Under the pieces are notes generated by a model, which was not told where the DNA came from, did not search any database, and saw only the letters and a program-made list of their open reading frames with translations. Made by a program: the position numbers and the translations under genes. A stretch of DNA of 64,000 bases. It comes from Solicola gregarius (GTDB taxonomy: Bacteria > Actinomycetota > Actinomycetes > Propionibacteriales > Nocardioidaceae). Below, in pieces: positions 8,958 to 17,791 of the stretch (positions are counted from its first letter, which is position 1; the number at the start of each line of letters is the position of its first letter). The stretch is taken from assembly GCF_025790165.1 (NCBI RefSeq), contig NZ_CP094970.1, forward strand, positions 3,534,001-3,598,000, in the 5' to 3' direction.

Positions 8958-11900
8958 GTGACTGATACCTCCGTCGGCGTACGCCCTCTCGTCGGCCGCA
9001 GCGGTGAGCTCACTCGGCTCGCCGGTCTCACGGGTGTTTCCGGCGGCGGCGCGCGCGGCGGAGCCGTTCTGCTGGCCGGCGACGCCGGCGTGGGCAAGAC
9101 CCGGCTCCTCGGCGAGCTCGTCGAGCGCGCCCGTGACGCCGACCGCTGCGTACTCGTCGGGCACTGCCTCGACTTCGGCGACAGCGCACTGCCGTACCTT
9201 CCGTTCACCGAGGTGTTCGGCGAGCTCGCCGCGAGCGAGCCCGAGGTGATCGCCGAGCTCGCCGAGGAGCTGCCCGCCGTACGCCGGCTGCTGCCGCATC
9301 AGCGGGTGATGACCGGCGAGCACGAGGACGTCACCCATCTCGACCGCAGCGAGCTGTTCGAGGCGGTCTATCGGGCGCTCGACCGCCTCGCCGCGGCGCG
9401 CCCCCTGCTGGTCGTGGTCGAAGACGTGCACTGGGCCGACTCGTCGACCCGCGAGCTGCTCACCTTCCTGTTCACGCGCACGTTCGCAGCGCCGGTCGCG
9501 ATCGTCGCGTCGTACCGCAGCGACGATCTGCACCGGCGCCATCCGCTCCGCCGGCTGGTCGCCGAATGGTCGCGCCTCGCCGGCGTCACCCGGTTCAACC
9601 TCACGGGTCTCGGCGACGCCGACGTGCGCTCGCTCGTCCGTACGCTGCACCCCGACCCGATGCCCGAGTCGGACGTCAACACCATCATCGCCAGAGCCGA
9701 GGGCAACGCGTTCTTCACCGAAGAGCTCGTCGGTGCCGCCGAGTTCGGCCGCGGCACGATGCCCGACGACCTTGCGGAGCTGATGCTGATCCGCCTCGAC
9801 CGCCTCGACGACGATGCGCGTACGGCGGTGCGCGCATCGGCCGGGGCGGGCAGGCGCGTCTCGTACGCCTTGCTCTCGCGGGTGACCGACCTGGAGCCCG
9901 AGCGGCTCGACGTCGCGCTTCGCCAGGCGGTCGAGCACAACGTGCTCGTGCAGGCGGGCGACGGATACGCGTTCCGGCATGCCCTGCTCGGCGAGGCCGT
10001 CTACGAAGACCTGCTTCCGGGCGAGCGCGTACGCCTGCACGCCCGGTACGCGGAGGCGCTGCGAAGCCGCGAGGTCGGCGGCACGGCGGCCGACCTCGCC
10101 CGCCACGCGCGAGCGGCCCACGACGTCGAGACCGCCCTGCGCGCCAGCATCGAGGCGGGCGACGACGCCATGTCGGTCGGTGGGCCGGAGGAGGCCGCTC
10201 AGCACTACGAGACCGCGCTCGAGCTCCTCGCGCACCTCGACGAGTCCACCCTCGACTCCGCGCTCGACGTCGACCCGGTCGACCTGACGGTCAAGGCGGG
10301 CGACGCGATCACGGTGGCCGGCAGCCCGCATCGCGCGGTCGGGGTCGTACGCGAGCAGCTGCTCCAACGCGACTCCACCCTCGAGGAGTCCGACCGCGTG
10401 CGCTTGCTCGTCGCGCTGGTGCGGGCGGCGTTCGTCAGCGAGACCGATGTCGACGTCCTGCCGTTGACCACCGAGGCGCTGTCCCTCGTGTCGACGGAGC
10501 CGACGCCGCTGCGGGCGCAGGTGCTCGGAGTCCATGCCCTCGCCAACGTCGAGCGTCAGCGCGATGACGAGGCGGTTCGCTGGGCCGAGGAGGCGATCCG
10601 GATCGGCAACGAGCTTGGCCTACCGCAGGTCGTTGCCGATGCTCGGACGACGATCGGACGACTCGATGCGCGCATCGGCGACCCCGAGAGCTCGAAGCGC
10701 ACGTTGCGCAGTGTGATCGAGCATGCCCGCGAGACCGACAACCTGGTCGGCGAGATGAAGGGGCTGCACCAGCTGGGCAGCGTGCACCATGAGGCGGGTG
10801 AGTTCGACGACGCGCTCGCCACGTACATCGCCGCGTACGAGACCGCGCGCGACGCGGGTCGGCCGTGGGCTCCGTACGGATTCGACGGGCGGGTGCTGGC
10901 GGCGCTCACGGCGTACATCGCGGGCGACTGGGACCACGTCAAGCGGATCACGGACGTGCGCGGCGAGTCGCCGCCACCGCTCGCCGAGGCGAATCTCGCG
11001 GCGATCGGCATGCTCGTGGCGGCGGGGCGCGGCCACGCCAAGGCGCTCGACCTCTCGCCGAGCATCCGGCCCTGGTGGTTCCGCGACGGCATGATCGCCG
11101 TGCAGTGCGGTGGTGCCGAGATCGACCTCCAAGGGGACCGCGGCGACGTCGATGCCGCGATCGAGACGTACGAGGACATCGCGAAGGCGGTCACCAGCCT
11201 GCAGTGGGTCTGGTTCCCCGCGCGGGTCCGGCTGAGCGCCCTCCTGCTCGGTCAGCTCGCGAACCACGCCTCCGGCATGCCGGAGGGCGAGCGGCAGAAG
11301 ACGGACAGTCGCATCGACCAGCTGATCGCCTCGGCCGACGACGTGATGCGCGAGTCGCGAGAGCGGCGGCGGCCGATGGGCCCCGAAGGTATGGCGTGGC
11401 ACGCGCGGGTGCAGGCCGAGGCGTTGCGACTGCGCTGGCTGCTCGGAGTCGACCCGCCAGCCGAGGACGAGCTCGTGGCGTCCTGGGAAGCCGCGGTCGC
11501 GTCGTTCGAGGAGTTCGGGCATGTCTTCGAGCTGGCCCGCTCGCGTACCCGGCTGGCGTCGGTGCTCCGTGCCGTCGGGCGGCGTACGGATGCCCGCCAG
11601 CTTGCCGACGCCGCCCGTGACGTCGCGACCGCGCTGCGGGCCGAACCGCTGCTCGTCGAGCTCCGCGCGATCGGGTCGACCGGACACCGCGGGCCGTCGA
11701 CAGACGTCACGCTGACGCCCCGCGAGCAGGAGATCCTCGCGCTCGTCGCGCAGGGCCGCAGCAATGCCGAGATCGGGCGTCAGCTCTACATCAGCGCCAA
11801 GACCGTGAGCGTGCACGTGTCGAACATCCTGTCCAAGCTCGGCGCGAGCAGCCGCACCGAGGCGGCGGCACTCGCGCGTACGCAGGGCCTACTGCCCTGA
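8958..11900 (+). CDS. LuxR family transcriptional regulator with AAA ATPase domain (LAL type)
   Basis: A 980-residue cytoplasmic regulator of the large ATP-binding LuxR (LAL) type. The N-terminal AAA domain has Walker A GDAGVGKT (about residues 41-48) and Walker [16 protein letters not shown] long helical, TPR-like middle follows. The C-terminal LuxR helix-turn-helix (~918-978) reads [35 protein letters not shown] and [13 protein letters not shown]. The GTG start at 8958 follows TAGGGG. It is divergent from valS across a 226-base spacer holding a CGCCGACAC/GTGTCGGCG dyad (8809-8817 and 8862-8870). Targets and inducer cannot be told from sequence. It interrupts the usual valS-folC neighbourhood. 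Confidence 0.9.
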   Translation: MTDTSVGVRPLVGRSGELTRLAGLTGVSGGGARGGAVLLAGDAGVGKTRLLGELVERARDADRCVLVGHCLDFGDSALPYLPFTEVFGELAASEPEVIAELAEELPAVRRLLPHQRVMTGEHEDVTHLDRSELFEAVYRALDRLAAARPLLVVVEDVHWADSSTRELLTFLFTRTFAAPVAIVASYRSDDLHRRHPLRRLVAEWSRLAGVTRFNLTGLGDADVRSLVRTLHPDPMPESDVNTIIARAEGNAFFTEELVGAAEFGRGTMPDDLAELMLIRLDRLDDDARTAVRASAGAGRRVSYALLSRVTDLEPERLDVALRQAVEHNVLVQAGDGYAFRHALLGEAVYEDLLPGERVRLHARYAEALRSREVGGTAADLARHARAAHDVETALRASIEAGDDAMSVGGPEEAAQHYETALELLAHLDESTLDSALDVDPVDLTVKAGDAITVAGSPHRAVGVVREQLLQRDSTLEESDRVRLLVALVRAAFVSETDVDVLPLTTEALSLVSTEPTPLRAQVLGVHALANVERQRDDEAVRWAEEAIRIGNELGLPQVVADARTTIGRLDARIGDPESSKRTLRSVIEHARETDNLVGEMKGLHQLGSVHHEAGEFDDALATYIAAYETARDAGRPWAPYGFDGRVLAALTAYIAGDWDHVKRITDVRGESPPPLAEANLAAIGMLVAAGRGHAKALDLSPSIRPWWFRDGMIAVQCGGAEIDLQGDRGDVDAAIETYEDIAKAVTSLQWVWFPARVRLSALLLGQLANHASGMPEGERQKTDSRIDQLIASADDVMRESRERRRPMGPEGMAWHARVQAEALRLRWLLGVDPPAEDELVASWEAAVASFEEFGHVFELARSRTRLASVLRAVGRRTDARQLADAARDVATALRAEPLLVELRAIGSTGHRGPSTDVTLTPREQEILALVAQGRSNAEIGRQLYISAKTVSVHVSNILSKLGASSRTEAAALARTQGLLP

Positions 11901-11949
11901 CGGTCCCGCGCGCCCGCGACGCCGGCCGGCGCCTGCGATACTTGCGGCG

Positions 11950-13266
11950 ATGAGACCCACGTACGCCGACGTCGAGCACGCGTTGCTCGGCCGCTGGCCG
12001 GAGACCAAGCTCGAGCCCTCGCTCACCCGGATCCAGGCGCTGTGCGATCTGCTCGGTGATCCGCAACGCTCGTACCCGGTCATCCAGCTCACCGGTACGA
12101 ACGGCAAGACCTCGACGAGCCGGATGATCGACAGCCTGCTGCGGGCACTCGACCTGCGCACCGGCCGGTTCACCAGCCCGCATCTGGAGTCGATGCGCGA
12201 GCGGATCTGTATCGACGGTGAGCCGCTCAGCGAAGACCTGTTCGTCGACGCGTTCGCCGACGTCGCCGCGTACGCACAGGTGATCGACGACTCCTCCGAG
12301 CACCCGCTCTCGTTCTTCGAGATGATCGTCGCGATGGCGTACGCCGGGTTCGCGGATGCGCCCGTGGAGGTCGCCATCGTGGAGGTCGGCATGGGCGGCA
12401 CCTGGGACGCGACGAGCGTCGCCGACGCCCAGGTCGCCGTGGTGACGCCGATCGACGTCGACCACAGCCGGTATCTCGGTGACACTGCCGGCGAGATCGC
12501 CGTCGAGAAGGCCGGAATCATCAAGCCGCGTACGCACGCGGTGCTCGCCGACCAGACCGCCGAGGCGGCCGATGTGCTGCTGGAGCGCGTGGCCTCGGTC
12601 GGCGCAACGGTCGTGCGCGAGGGCGTCGACTTCGGCGTCACCGACCGGACGGTCGCGGTCGGCGGCCAGCTGTTGACCATCGCGGGCGTGGCGCGTACGT
12701 ACGACGAGATCTTCCTGCCCCTGCACGGCGCGTACCAGGCGCACAACGCCGCCTGTGCGGTCGCCGCGGTGGAGGGGTTCCTCGGGGGCAAGGAGCTCGA
12801 TCCGCAGCTCGTCCGCGAGGCGTTCGAGGCATCGACGTCTCCGGGCCGGCTCGAGGTGCTACGCCGTAGCCCGACGGTGCTGCTCGACGCCGCGCACAAT
12901 CCGCATGGTGTTCGGGCGACCGTCGAGGCCGTGCAGGAGTCGTTCGCGCTGAGCCCGTTGATCGGCGTCGTCGGCGTGATGGCCGACAAGGACGTCGACG
13001 AGATCCTCGATGTGCTCGAGCCCGCTCTGGCGCAGATCGTGTGCACGCAGAACACCACTGACCGGGCGATGCCGGCCACCGAGCTGGGCGATATCGCGGA
13101 GGGCATCTTCGGTGCCGATCGCGTGCAGGTGGTGCCTCGGCTCGACGATGCGATCGACCGGGGGGTCGAGCTGGCCGAGTTCGGCGGCGTACTCATCACC
13201 GGATCGGTCGTGACGGCCGGACAGGCGCGGCTGCTGCTCGGCGGCGGCACGGAGGATGTCGCCTGA
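11950..13266 (+). CDS. folC: Bifunctional folylpolyglutamate synthase/dihydrofolate synthase
   Basis: Mur-ligase-family enzyme that adds glutamate to dihydropteroate and folates using ATP. It has 438 residues. Visible: P-loop GTNGKTSTS (about 48-56), SPHLESMRERI folate-site region, the GMGGTWDATSV motif, the lysine region with EKAGIIKP (carbamylated in the family), and DAAHNPHG in the C-terminal domain. ATG at 11950 has no ribosome-binding site; instead GATACT (11937-11942) lies 7 bases before it, suggesting a leaderless transcript. The next gene overlaps it by one base. Confidence 0.96.
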   Translation: MRPTYADVEHALLGRWPETKLEPSLTRIQALCDLLGDPQRSYPVIQLTGTNGKTSTSRMIDSLLRALDLRTGRFTSPHLESMRERICIDGEPLSEDLFVDAFADVAAYAQVIDDSSEHPLSFFEMIVAMAYAGFADAPVEVAIVEVGMGGTWDATSVADAQVAVVTPIDVDHSRYLGDTAGEIAVEKAGIIKPRTHAVLADQTAEAADVLLERVASVGATVVREGVDFGVTDRTVAVGGQLLTIAGVARTYDEIFLPLHGAYQAHNAACAVAAVEGFLGGKELDPQLVREAFEASTSPGRLEVLRRSPTVLLDAAHNPHGVRATVEAVQESFALSPLIGVVGVMADKDVDEILDVLEPALAQIVCTQNTTDRAMPATELGDIAEGIFGADRVQVVPRLDDAIDRGVELAEFGGVLITGSVVTAGQARLLLGGGTEDVA

Positions 13267-13592
13267 TGCGAGGCATGTGTGCGGCGATGCTGTTCTTCGA
13301 GGCGATCGTTCTCGGCCTCGCGACGCCGGTGATGATCGCGGTCGAGGACGTCGACACCGGTGTCGCCCTCGCGGTCGGTCTCGGCCTGGCGGTGCTCGCG
13401 CTGCTGATCGCCGGCATGCTGCGCTGGCCGTGGGCGTACAACCTCGGGCATGCGCTGCAGGTGGCCGCCATCGCGCTCGGGGTGCTGGTCCCGATCATGT
13501 ACTTCGTCGGCGCGATGTTCGCGGCATTGTGGGCGGGCGCGTTCCTGCTGGGTCGCAAGATCGAAGCCGACAAGACCGCGAGAGCCGCGTAG
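13266..13592 (+). CDS. DUF4233 domain-containing membrane protein
   Basis: A 108-residue protein made mostly of three to four hydrophobic segments (AAMLFFEAIVLGLATPVMI, then ALAVGLGLAVLALLIAGML, then two more), ending in a short charged tail. The ATG overlaps the folC stop (TGATG), so the two are translationally coupled. DUF4233 genes lie between folC and ndk in many actinobacteria, which supports the call. The function is unknown. Confidence 0.85.
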   Translation: MRGMCAAMLFFEAIVLGLATPVMIAVEDVDTGVALAVGLGLAVLALLIAGMLRWPWAYNLGHALQVAAIALGVLVPIMYFVGAMFAALWAGAFLLGRKIEADKTARAA

Positions 13593-13617
13593 ACCCCACA
13601 AGAAAGCCGAGGAGCGG

Positions 13618-13636
13618 TTAGGTTAGGCTCGCCTTC
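13618..13636 (+). promoter_or_regulatory. IdeR/DtxR-type iron box over a leaderless promoter
   Basis: TTAGGTTAGGCTCGCCTTC matches the DtxR/IdeR consensus at 15 of 19 positions. It ends directly at the ATG of the siderophore-binding gene. TAGGCT (13624-13629) inside it is spaced 7 bases from the ATG and fits a -10 for a leaderless mRNA, so iron-loaded repressor would sit on the promoter itself. Confidence 0.75.
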
Positions 13637-14605
13637 ATGATTCGTTCTCGTGTTGTGCGTGGCCTCGCGCTCACCGTCGCCGGCGTCCTCGTTTCAGCCC
13701 TCACCGGATGTGGCTCCTCCGACTCCGACGCGTCCGGCTCCTCGGGACCGGCCGTCGAGATCGAGCACCAGTACGGCACGACCGAGATCGGCGACGCACC
13801 CGAGAGGATCGTTTCGCTCGACCAGCAGTGGACCGATGCGTTCCTCGCTCTCGGTGTGGAGCCGATCGGATACCGCGACGACCCACTGATGCCCGACAGC
13901 GGGCCACCGTGGTGGGACGACGAGCGCTCCGGCGAGCCGATCGCGGTCGAGCAGGGGATCCCGGTCGAGCAGATCGCGGCGCTCGAACCCGACCTGATCG
14001 TCGGCACGTACTCCATCACCGACCAGCAGACGTACGACCAGCTGTCCGCGATCGCTCCGACGATCGCCTCCGAGTCGGCGACCCAGGTGCAGAGCTGGTC
14101 GGAGGTCACCACGACGGCCGGCAAGATCCTCGACGAGCCAGAGAAGGCCGAGGACGTGGTCGCGTCGGTGGAATCCGACATCGAACGCACGGCGCACGAC
14201 CTGCCCGGGCTCGAGAACAAGACGTTCGTCCTCGCGCAGTACGTGGTCGGCGACGGGATGTACGTCGTGACCGACCCCGATGACGGCTCCAGCAAGCTGT
14301 TCGAGGACCTCGGCATGCAGCTCCTTCCCGCGGCCGTGTCGGAGGGCGAGAAGTCCGATCTGGCGCGTGCCCAGGTGAGTACGGAGCGCGTCGACCTGTT
14401 GGACGCCGACTTCCTGGCATTCCTGGTCAACGGCGGCGACGAGAGCGATCTCGACGACATACCGGGGTTCGACAAGCTGCCGTCGGTACGCGCCGGCTCG
14501 GCGGCGGTGCTCGACTACGGCACGGTCGTCGGCGTGAACACGCCGACCCCGCTGTCGATCCCGTACGTGCTCGACGAGCTCCATCCCTATCTAGGTCGCG
14601 TCTGA
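13637..14605 (+). CDS. Iron-siderophore ABC transporter substrate-binding lipoprotein
   Basis: A 322-residue class III periplasmic-binding-type protein (FepB/FecB/FhuD family) that presents ferric siderophore to a membrane permease. The N-terminus is a lipoprotein signal: basic start, hydrophobic core, lipobox LTGC with Cys25. Then come a Ser/Asp linker, the PERIVSLDQQWTDAFLALGV strand-helix and the LEPDLIVGTY segment. No permease or ATPase gene is adjacent, so it must work with partners elsewhere. The iron box overlapping its promoter predicts expression under iron starvation. Its last codons lie inside the left arm of the hairpin element at 14590-14761. Confidence 0.9.
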   Translation: MIRSRVVRGLALTVAGVLVSALTGCGSSDSDASGSSGPAVEIEHQYGTTEIGDAPERIVSLDQQWTDAFLALGVEPIGYRDDPLMPDSGPPWWDDERSGEPIAVEQGIPVEQIAALEPDLIVGTYSITDQQTYDQLSAIAPTIASESATQVQSWSEVTTTAGKILDEPEKAEDVVASVESDIERTAHDLPGLENKTFVLAQYVVGDGMYVVTDPDDGSSKLFEDLGMQLLPAAVSEGEKSDLARAQVSTERVDLLDADFLAFLVNGGDESDLDDIPGFDKLPSVRAGSAAVLDYGTVVGVNTPTPLSIPYVLDELHPYLGRV

Positions 14606-14761
14606 CGACTCCTCGCCGGCTCGCGTGCCTGCGCATCCCGACCGGCGGCGTTACGGATCGCTCGAGGGAGGACCGGCCCCATCGTCGCTCCCGTGCCTTG
14701 CCGGATCGGGCGCGCAGCCCCCGCTCCCTTGTCGACGCGGAATCGTCAGACGCGACCTAGA
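14590..14761. repeat. Hairpin element E, copy 1 (~172 bp)
   Basis: Outer arms 14590-14608 and 14743-14761 are perfectly complementary over 19 nt and begin/end with CTAG. Inside, GCGCATCCCGACCGGC and GCCGGATCGGGCGCGC extend the pairing with small bulges. The core between about 14609 and 14742 is clearly homologous to the reverse complement of 60961-61077 (shared blocks CGCATCCCGACCGGC, TCGCTCGAGGGAGG, GCCTTGCCGG). The left arm overlaps the final codons and the TGA of the upstream gene. No convincing coding potential. Confidence 0.75.
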
Positions 14762-14808
14762 GCAGGCCGCGAAGTGGTCGGCGCGGCGTACCGTCTAATC
14801 TTTCGGCC

Positions 14809-15216
14809 ATGTCAGAACGCACACTCGTCCTGCTCAAGCCCGACGCCGTACGCCGTGGACTCGTCGGCGAGCTCATCGGCCGCTACGAGACGAAGGGGTT
14901 GTCGATCATTGCGATGGATCTGCGCACGATCGACGGCGAACTCGCCGACCGGCACTATGCGGAGCACGTCGAGCGCGACTTCTACCCGCCACTTCGCGCG
15001 TTCGTGACCTCGGGCCCGATGCTCGCGATGGTGCTCGAGGGTGACGCGGCGATCGATGTCGTACGCACCCTCAACGGCGCGACCGACGGGCGCAAGGCGG
15101 CACCGGGTTCGATCCGCGGCGACCTCAGCCTGTCGAACCGCGAGAACCTCGTACACGGCTCCGACTCCGCCGACTCCGCCAAGCGCGAGATCGCCCTCTG
15201 GTTCCCCGACCTCTGA
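14809..15216 (+). CDS. ndk: Nucleoside diphosphate kinase
   Basis: Transfers the terminal phosphate between nucleoside triphosphates and diphosphates through a phospho-histidine. The 135-residue length is standard. Family signatures: ERTLVLLKPDAVRRG at the N-terminus and the active-site NLVHGSDS, with His116. ATG at 14809 has no clear ribosome-binding site, but TAATCT (14796-14801) ends 7 bases before it, so a leaderless mRNA is likely. Position after folC-DUF4233 is the usual one, apart from the inserted iron gene and hairpin. Confidence 0.98.
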   Translation: MSERTLVLLKPDAVRRGLVGELIGRYETKGLSIIAMDLRTIDGELADRHYAEHVERDFYPPLRAFVTSGPMLAMVLEGDAAIDVVRTLNGATDGRKAAPGSIRGDLSLSNRENLVHGSDSADSAKREIALWFPDL

Positions 15217-15316
15217 ACGGTGAGGAGAGGATTCTGGCCCGGTGAGGAGAGAATCCGAGCCGCCTGATCGGGTACGAGATTCTCTCCCCACCGGGCCAGA
15301 ACTCTCTCCTCACCGT
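15217..15316. terminator. Long inverted repeat between convergent genes (element A, copy 2)
   Basis: Arms 15217-15255 and 15278-15316 (39 nt, three mismatches) surround a 22-nt loop. Each arm contains two units GGTGAGGAGAG...ATTCTGGCCC, as in the repeat at 6062. It starts right after the ndk stop, and its last base is shared with the stop codon of the convergent gene. A bidirectional terminator role is inferred from position. Confidence 0.75.
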
Positions 15317-16953
15317 CAGTGGCCGCGGAAGGCCTCCTCGAGCCACCACGACGGCTGCTCGGTGGTGACCTTTGCGTCGATCAGCAGAGGTGAGGTACGC
15401 GGGCCCGCGAGCCAGTCGGCGACCGGGTCGAGATCGGCCGCCCGGCTGACGGTGAGCGCCTCGTACCCGTACCCGCGCGCGATCGCGGCGAGGTCGGTGT
15501 CGGGGAACCGCACCGTTTCGAGGTCGGCGCCCGACGGACCGAAGTGGTGTACCTCGGCGCCGTACGCCGCATCGTCGTACGCGATGACGACCATCGGCAG
15601 CCGGAGCCGTACGACCGTCTCGAGCTCCGCGGCCGACATCAGGAGACCGCCGTCGCCGACGGCGGCGACCGGCAACCGGTCGGGTTGTGCGAGTGCGGCG
15701 CCGATCGCGGTCGCCAGGCCGAGGCCGATCGACTGGTATGCCTGGGTGAAACAGAACCCGCGCTCGTCCGGCACCCGCAGGAACATGCTCGGATACCCCA
15801 TGAAGTTGCCCGAGTCGACTCCGACGACCCGCTCGGCCGGCAGCATTGCGTCGAGGGCCGCGGTGAGCGTACGCGGGTCGATCCGCTCGTCCGTGCCGCT
15901 GTCGTCGTACGCGGTGTGCAGCCAGTCGCCTCGCTCGGCGAGTGCGGCGCCGACGTCGTCGCTCCGGTAGCCGTCGCGCGGCGGGCCGGCCAGCTGCTCG
16001 CTCACGGTTGCGGCGGTCGCCGCGACGTCACCGACGACGCCGAGTCCGATCTCGCGGTGGGCGCCCAGCGCGTCGGGGTCGTCGTCGACCTGGACCAGGA
16101 ACGCGTCGTCGCCGATCAGCCGCCCGTGCCGGGTGGTCCACATGTTCAGCGCGGTACCCCAGCCGACCACCAGATCGGCGCCGGTGATCAGCTCGGCGGC
16201 GAGCGGCGACGCGAAGCCACCGGAGACGTCGAGTGCCCAAGGATGGTTGCGGAAAAGGCCCTTCGCGACGGCCGATGTCGCGAGAAGCGCGCCACACGCC
16301 TCTGCCAGCGACTCGAGGGCCGTACGCGCCGCGTCGCTGCGCGCGCCCCGACCCGCGATGAAGACCGGACGCTCCGCCCGCTGGAGCGCATCGGCGAGCC
16401 GGCGTACGTCCGCGGCGTCGGGCGCAACGGGCGCGGGCGCGGACGGTAGCGGAGGGGCAGGCCGGTCTGGTGCCGCCTCGGTTTGTACGCCGAGCGGCAG
16501 ATTGAGCAGCACGGTGCGTCGCTCGTGCAGCGCGGTGGCGACGGCGCGTACGGCCGTGTCTGCGGCCGTCGCGGCATCGTCGATGCGCATCGACCGCGCG
16601 CCGACCGCTGCGGCGAGCGCTGGCTGGTCGACGTAGAAGTTCGACCGGGGAGCCGTCGCCTCCGCCGCCACCACGACGAGCGGCGTGCGACTCTTCGCGG
16701 CCTCGGTGATGCCGGTCAGCGCATTCGTCAGACCGCAGCCCTGGTGGACGGTCACCGCCGCCACCTGGCCGCTCGTCCGGGCGTACGCGTCGGCCATCGT
16801 TGCGGCGCCGCCCTCGTGGCGCGCGGCAACGAAGGTCGCCCCGCCGGCCACGATCGCGTTCGTCACCGCGAAGTTGCCCGAGCCGACTACCCCGAACGCC
16901 TGCTCGACCCCTGCTGCGGCCAATGCCCGCCCGACGGCCTCGGCGACGTCCAT
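15316..16953 (-). CDS. Thiamine-diphosphate-dependent enzyme (acetolactate synthase/decarboxylase-like)
   Basis: A 545-residue ThDP enzyme of the acetolactate synthase/benzoylformate decarboxylase superfamily. The N-terminal PYR domain has the activating Glu in AARHEGGAATMADAYAR. The central domain has VFIAGRGARSDAA. The C-terminal PP domain has the cofactor motif GDGGLLMSAAELETVVRL ending near YDDAAYG. The substrate is probably a 2-oxo acid. Start ATG at 16953 overlaps the stop of the cyclase gene (TGATG), so the two are coupled. It is the last gene of the minus-strand operon. If the cyclase is an isatin hydrolase, this enzyme could act on the resulting aryl-glyoxylate; that is inference. 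Confidence 0.82.
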   Translation of the reverse strand: MDVAEAVGRALAAAGVEQAFGVVGSGNFAVTNAIVAGGATFVAARHEGGAATMADAYARTSGQVAAVTVHQGCGLTNALTGITEAAKSRTPLVVVAAEATAPRSNFYVDQPALAAAVGARSMRIDDAATAADTAVRAVATALHERRTVLLNLPLGVQTEAAPDRPAPPLPSAPAPVAPDAADVRRLADALQRAERPVFIAGRGARSDAARTALESLAEACGALLATSAVAKGLFRNHPWALDVSGGFASPLAAELITGADLVVGWGTALNMWTTRHGRLIGDDAFLVQVDDDPDALGAHREIGLGVVGDVAATAATVSEQLAGPPRDGYRSDDVGAALAERGDWLHTAYDDSGTDERIDPRTLTAALDAMLPAERVVGVDSGNFMGYPSMFLRVPDERGFCFTQAYQSIGLGLATAIGAALAQPDRLPVAAVGDGGLLMSAAELETVVRLRLPMVVIAYDDAAYGAEVHHFGPSGADLETVRFPDTDLAAIARGYGYEALTVSRAADLDPVADWLAGPRTSPLLIDAKVTTEQPSWWLEEAFRGH

Positions 16954-17726
16954 CAGCGTTCGACGAGTGCGACGACGCGGGCCGGGGAACCCGAGCCCGT
17001 CACGATCGGCAGCGGTCCGGCGATCACGATCGCGCCGGTCGCCGGTAGGTGCGCGAGGTTCTGCAGCTGCGTCAGCCCGTACTTGTCGTTGCCCATGAGC
17101 ATCGAGTGGCACGGGAACATCGGATCGAAGCCGGCCGCCGCTCCGGCGTCGGTACCCACCGTTTCGACGCCCATGCCGACGACCGGCGACTCGTCGGCGA
17201 CCCAGCGCGCCGCCTCGACCGACAGCCCGGGTGTGTGCGGACCGGACGCGTCGGCGTTCGTCATCTGCTCCTGGGAGTGTGCGCGAGCGTCCCAGCCCGT
17301 ACGCACGAGCAGCCAACCGCCGTCGGGCAGGTCTCCATGCTTGTCCTCCCAGGCGCGGATGTGGTCGAGCTCGACCAGGAAGTCGGGGTCGGCGGCGGCC
17401 TCCGCCGTGAAGTCGAGTACGGCCGCCGGACCGATCAGCCGCCGCACCGGAACGGACGCGACGTCATCGAGATCCTTGCCGCTCACCCAGTGGTTCGGTG
17501 CGTCGAAGTGGGTGCCGGTGTGCTCGCCGGTACGGAAGTTGTTCCAGTACCACGCCGGGCCCCGGTCGTCGTACCGACTGATCTCGTCGAGCTCGAAGTT
17601 GGCCGTCTGGCCGAACTCCGCGGGCAGTTCGAGTACGGGGGTCTGTGCCGACAGGGGAGCGGTGAGGTCGACCACCTCGACGGCTCCCGACTGAAGTGCG
17701 GCACTCAGATCGGACAGGACGGACAT
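16953..17726 (-). CDS. Cyclase family metal-dependent hydrolase (isatin hydrolase-like)
   Basis: A 257-residue protein of the KynB-type cyclase family, which hydrolyses cyclic amides or formamides with a bound metal. The metal motif HxGTHxDxPxH is intact as HTGTHFDAPNHW (69-80). The surrounding text, such as GEHTGTHFDAPNHW, VGTDAGAAAGFDPMFPCHSM and TGSGSPARVVAL, resembles isatin hydrolase more than arylformamidase, as far as I recall those sequences. It sits between an NhaC-type carrier gene and a ThDP enzyme gene with which it overlaps by one base. ATG at 17726 is preceded by AGGAGG (GTAGGAGGAAAC). Confidence 0.8.
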   Translation of the reverse strand: MSVLSDLSAALQSGAVEVVDLTAPLSAQTPVLELPAEFGQTANFELDEISRYDDRGPAWYWNNFRTGEHTGTHFDAPNHWVSGKDLDDVASVPVRRLIGPAAVLDFTAEAAADPDFLVELDHIRAWEDKHGDLPDGGWLLVRTGWDARAHSQEQMTNADASGPHTPGLSVEAARWVADESPVVGMGVETVGTDAGAAAGFDPMFPCHSMLMGNDKYGLTQLQNLAHLPATGAIVIAGPLPIVTGSGSPARVVALVER

Positions 17727-17791
17727 GTTTCCTCCTACGAGGCGGGGCCGACGGGCAGTCGGCCGGTGGACAGACTAGCGAGGGCGTACGG

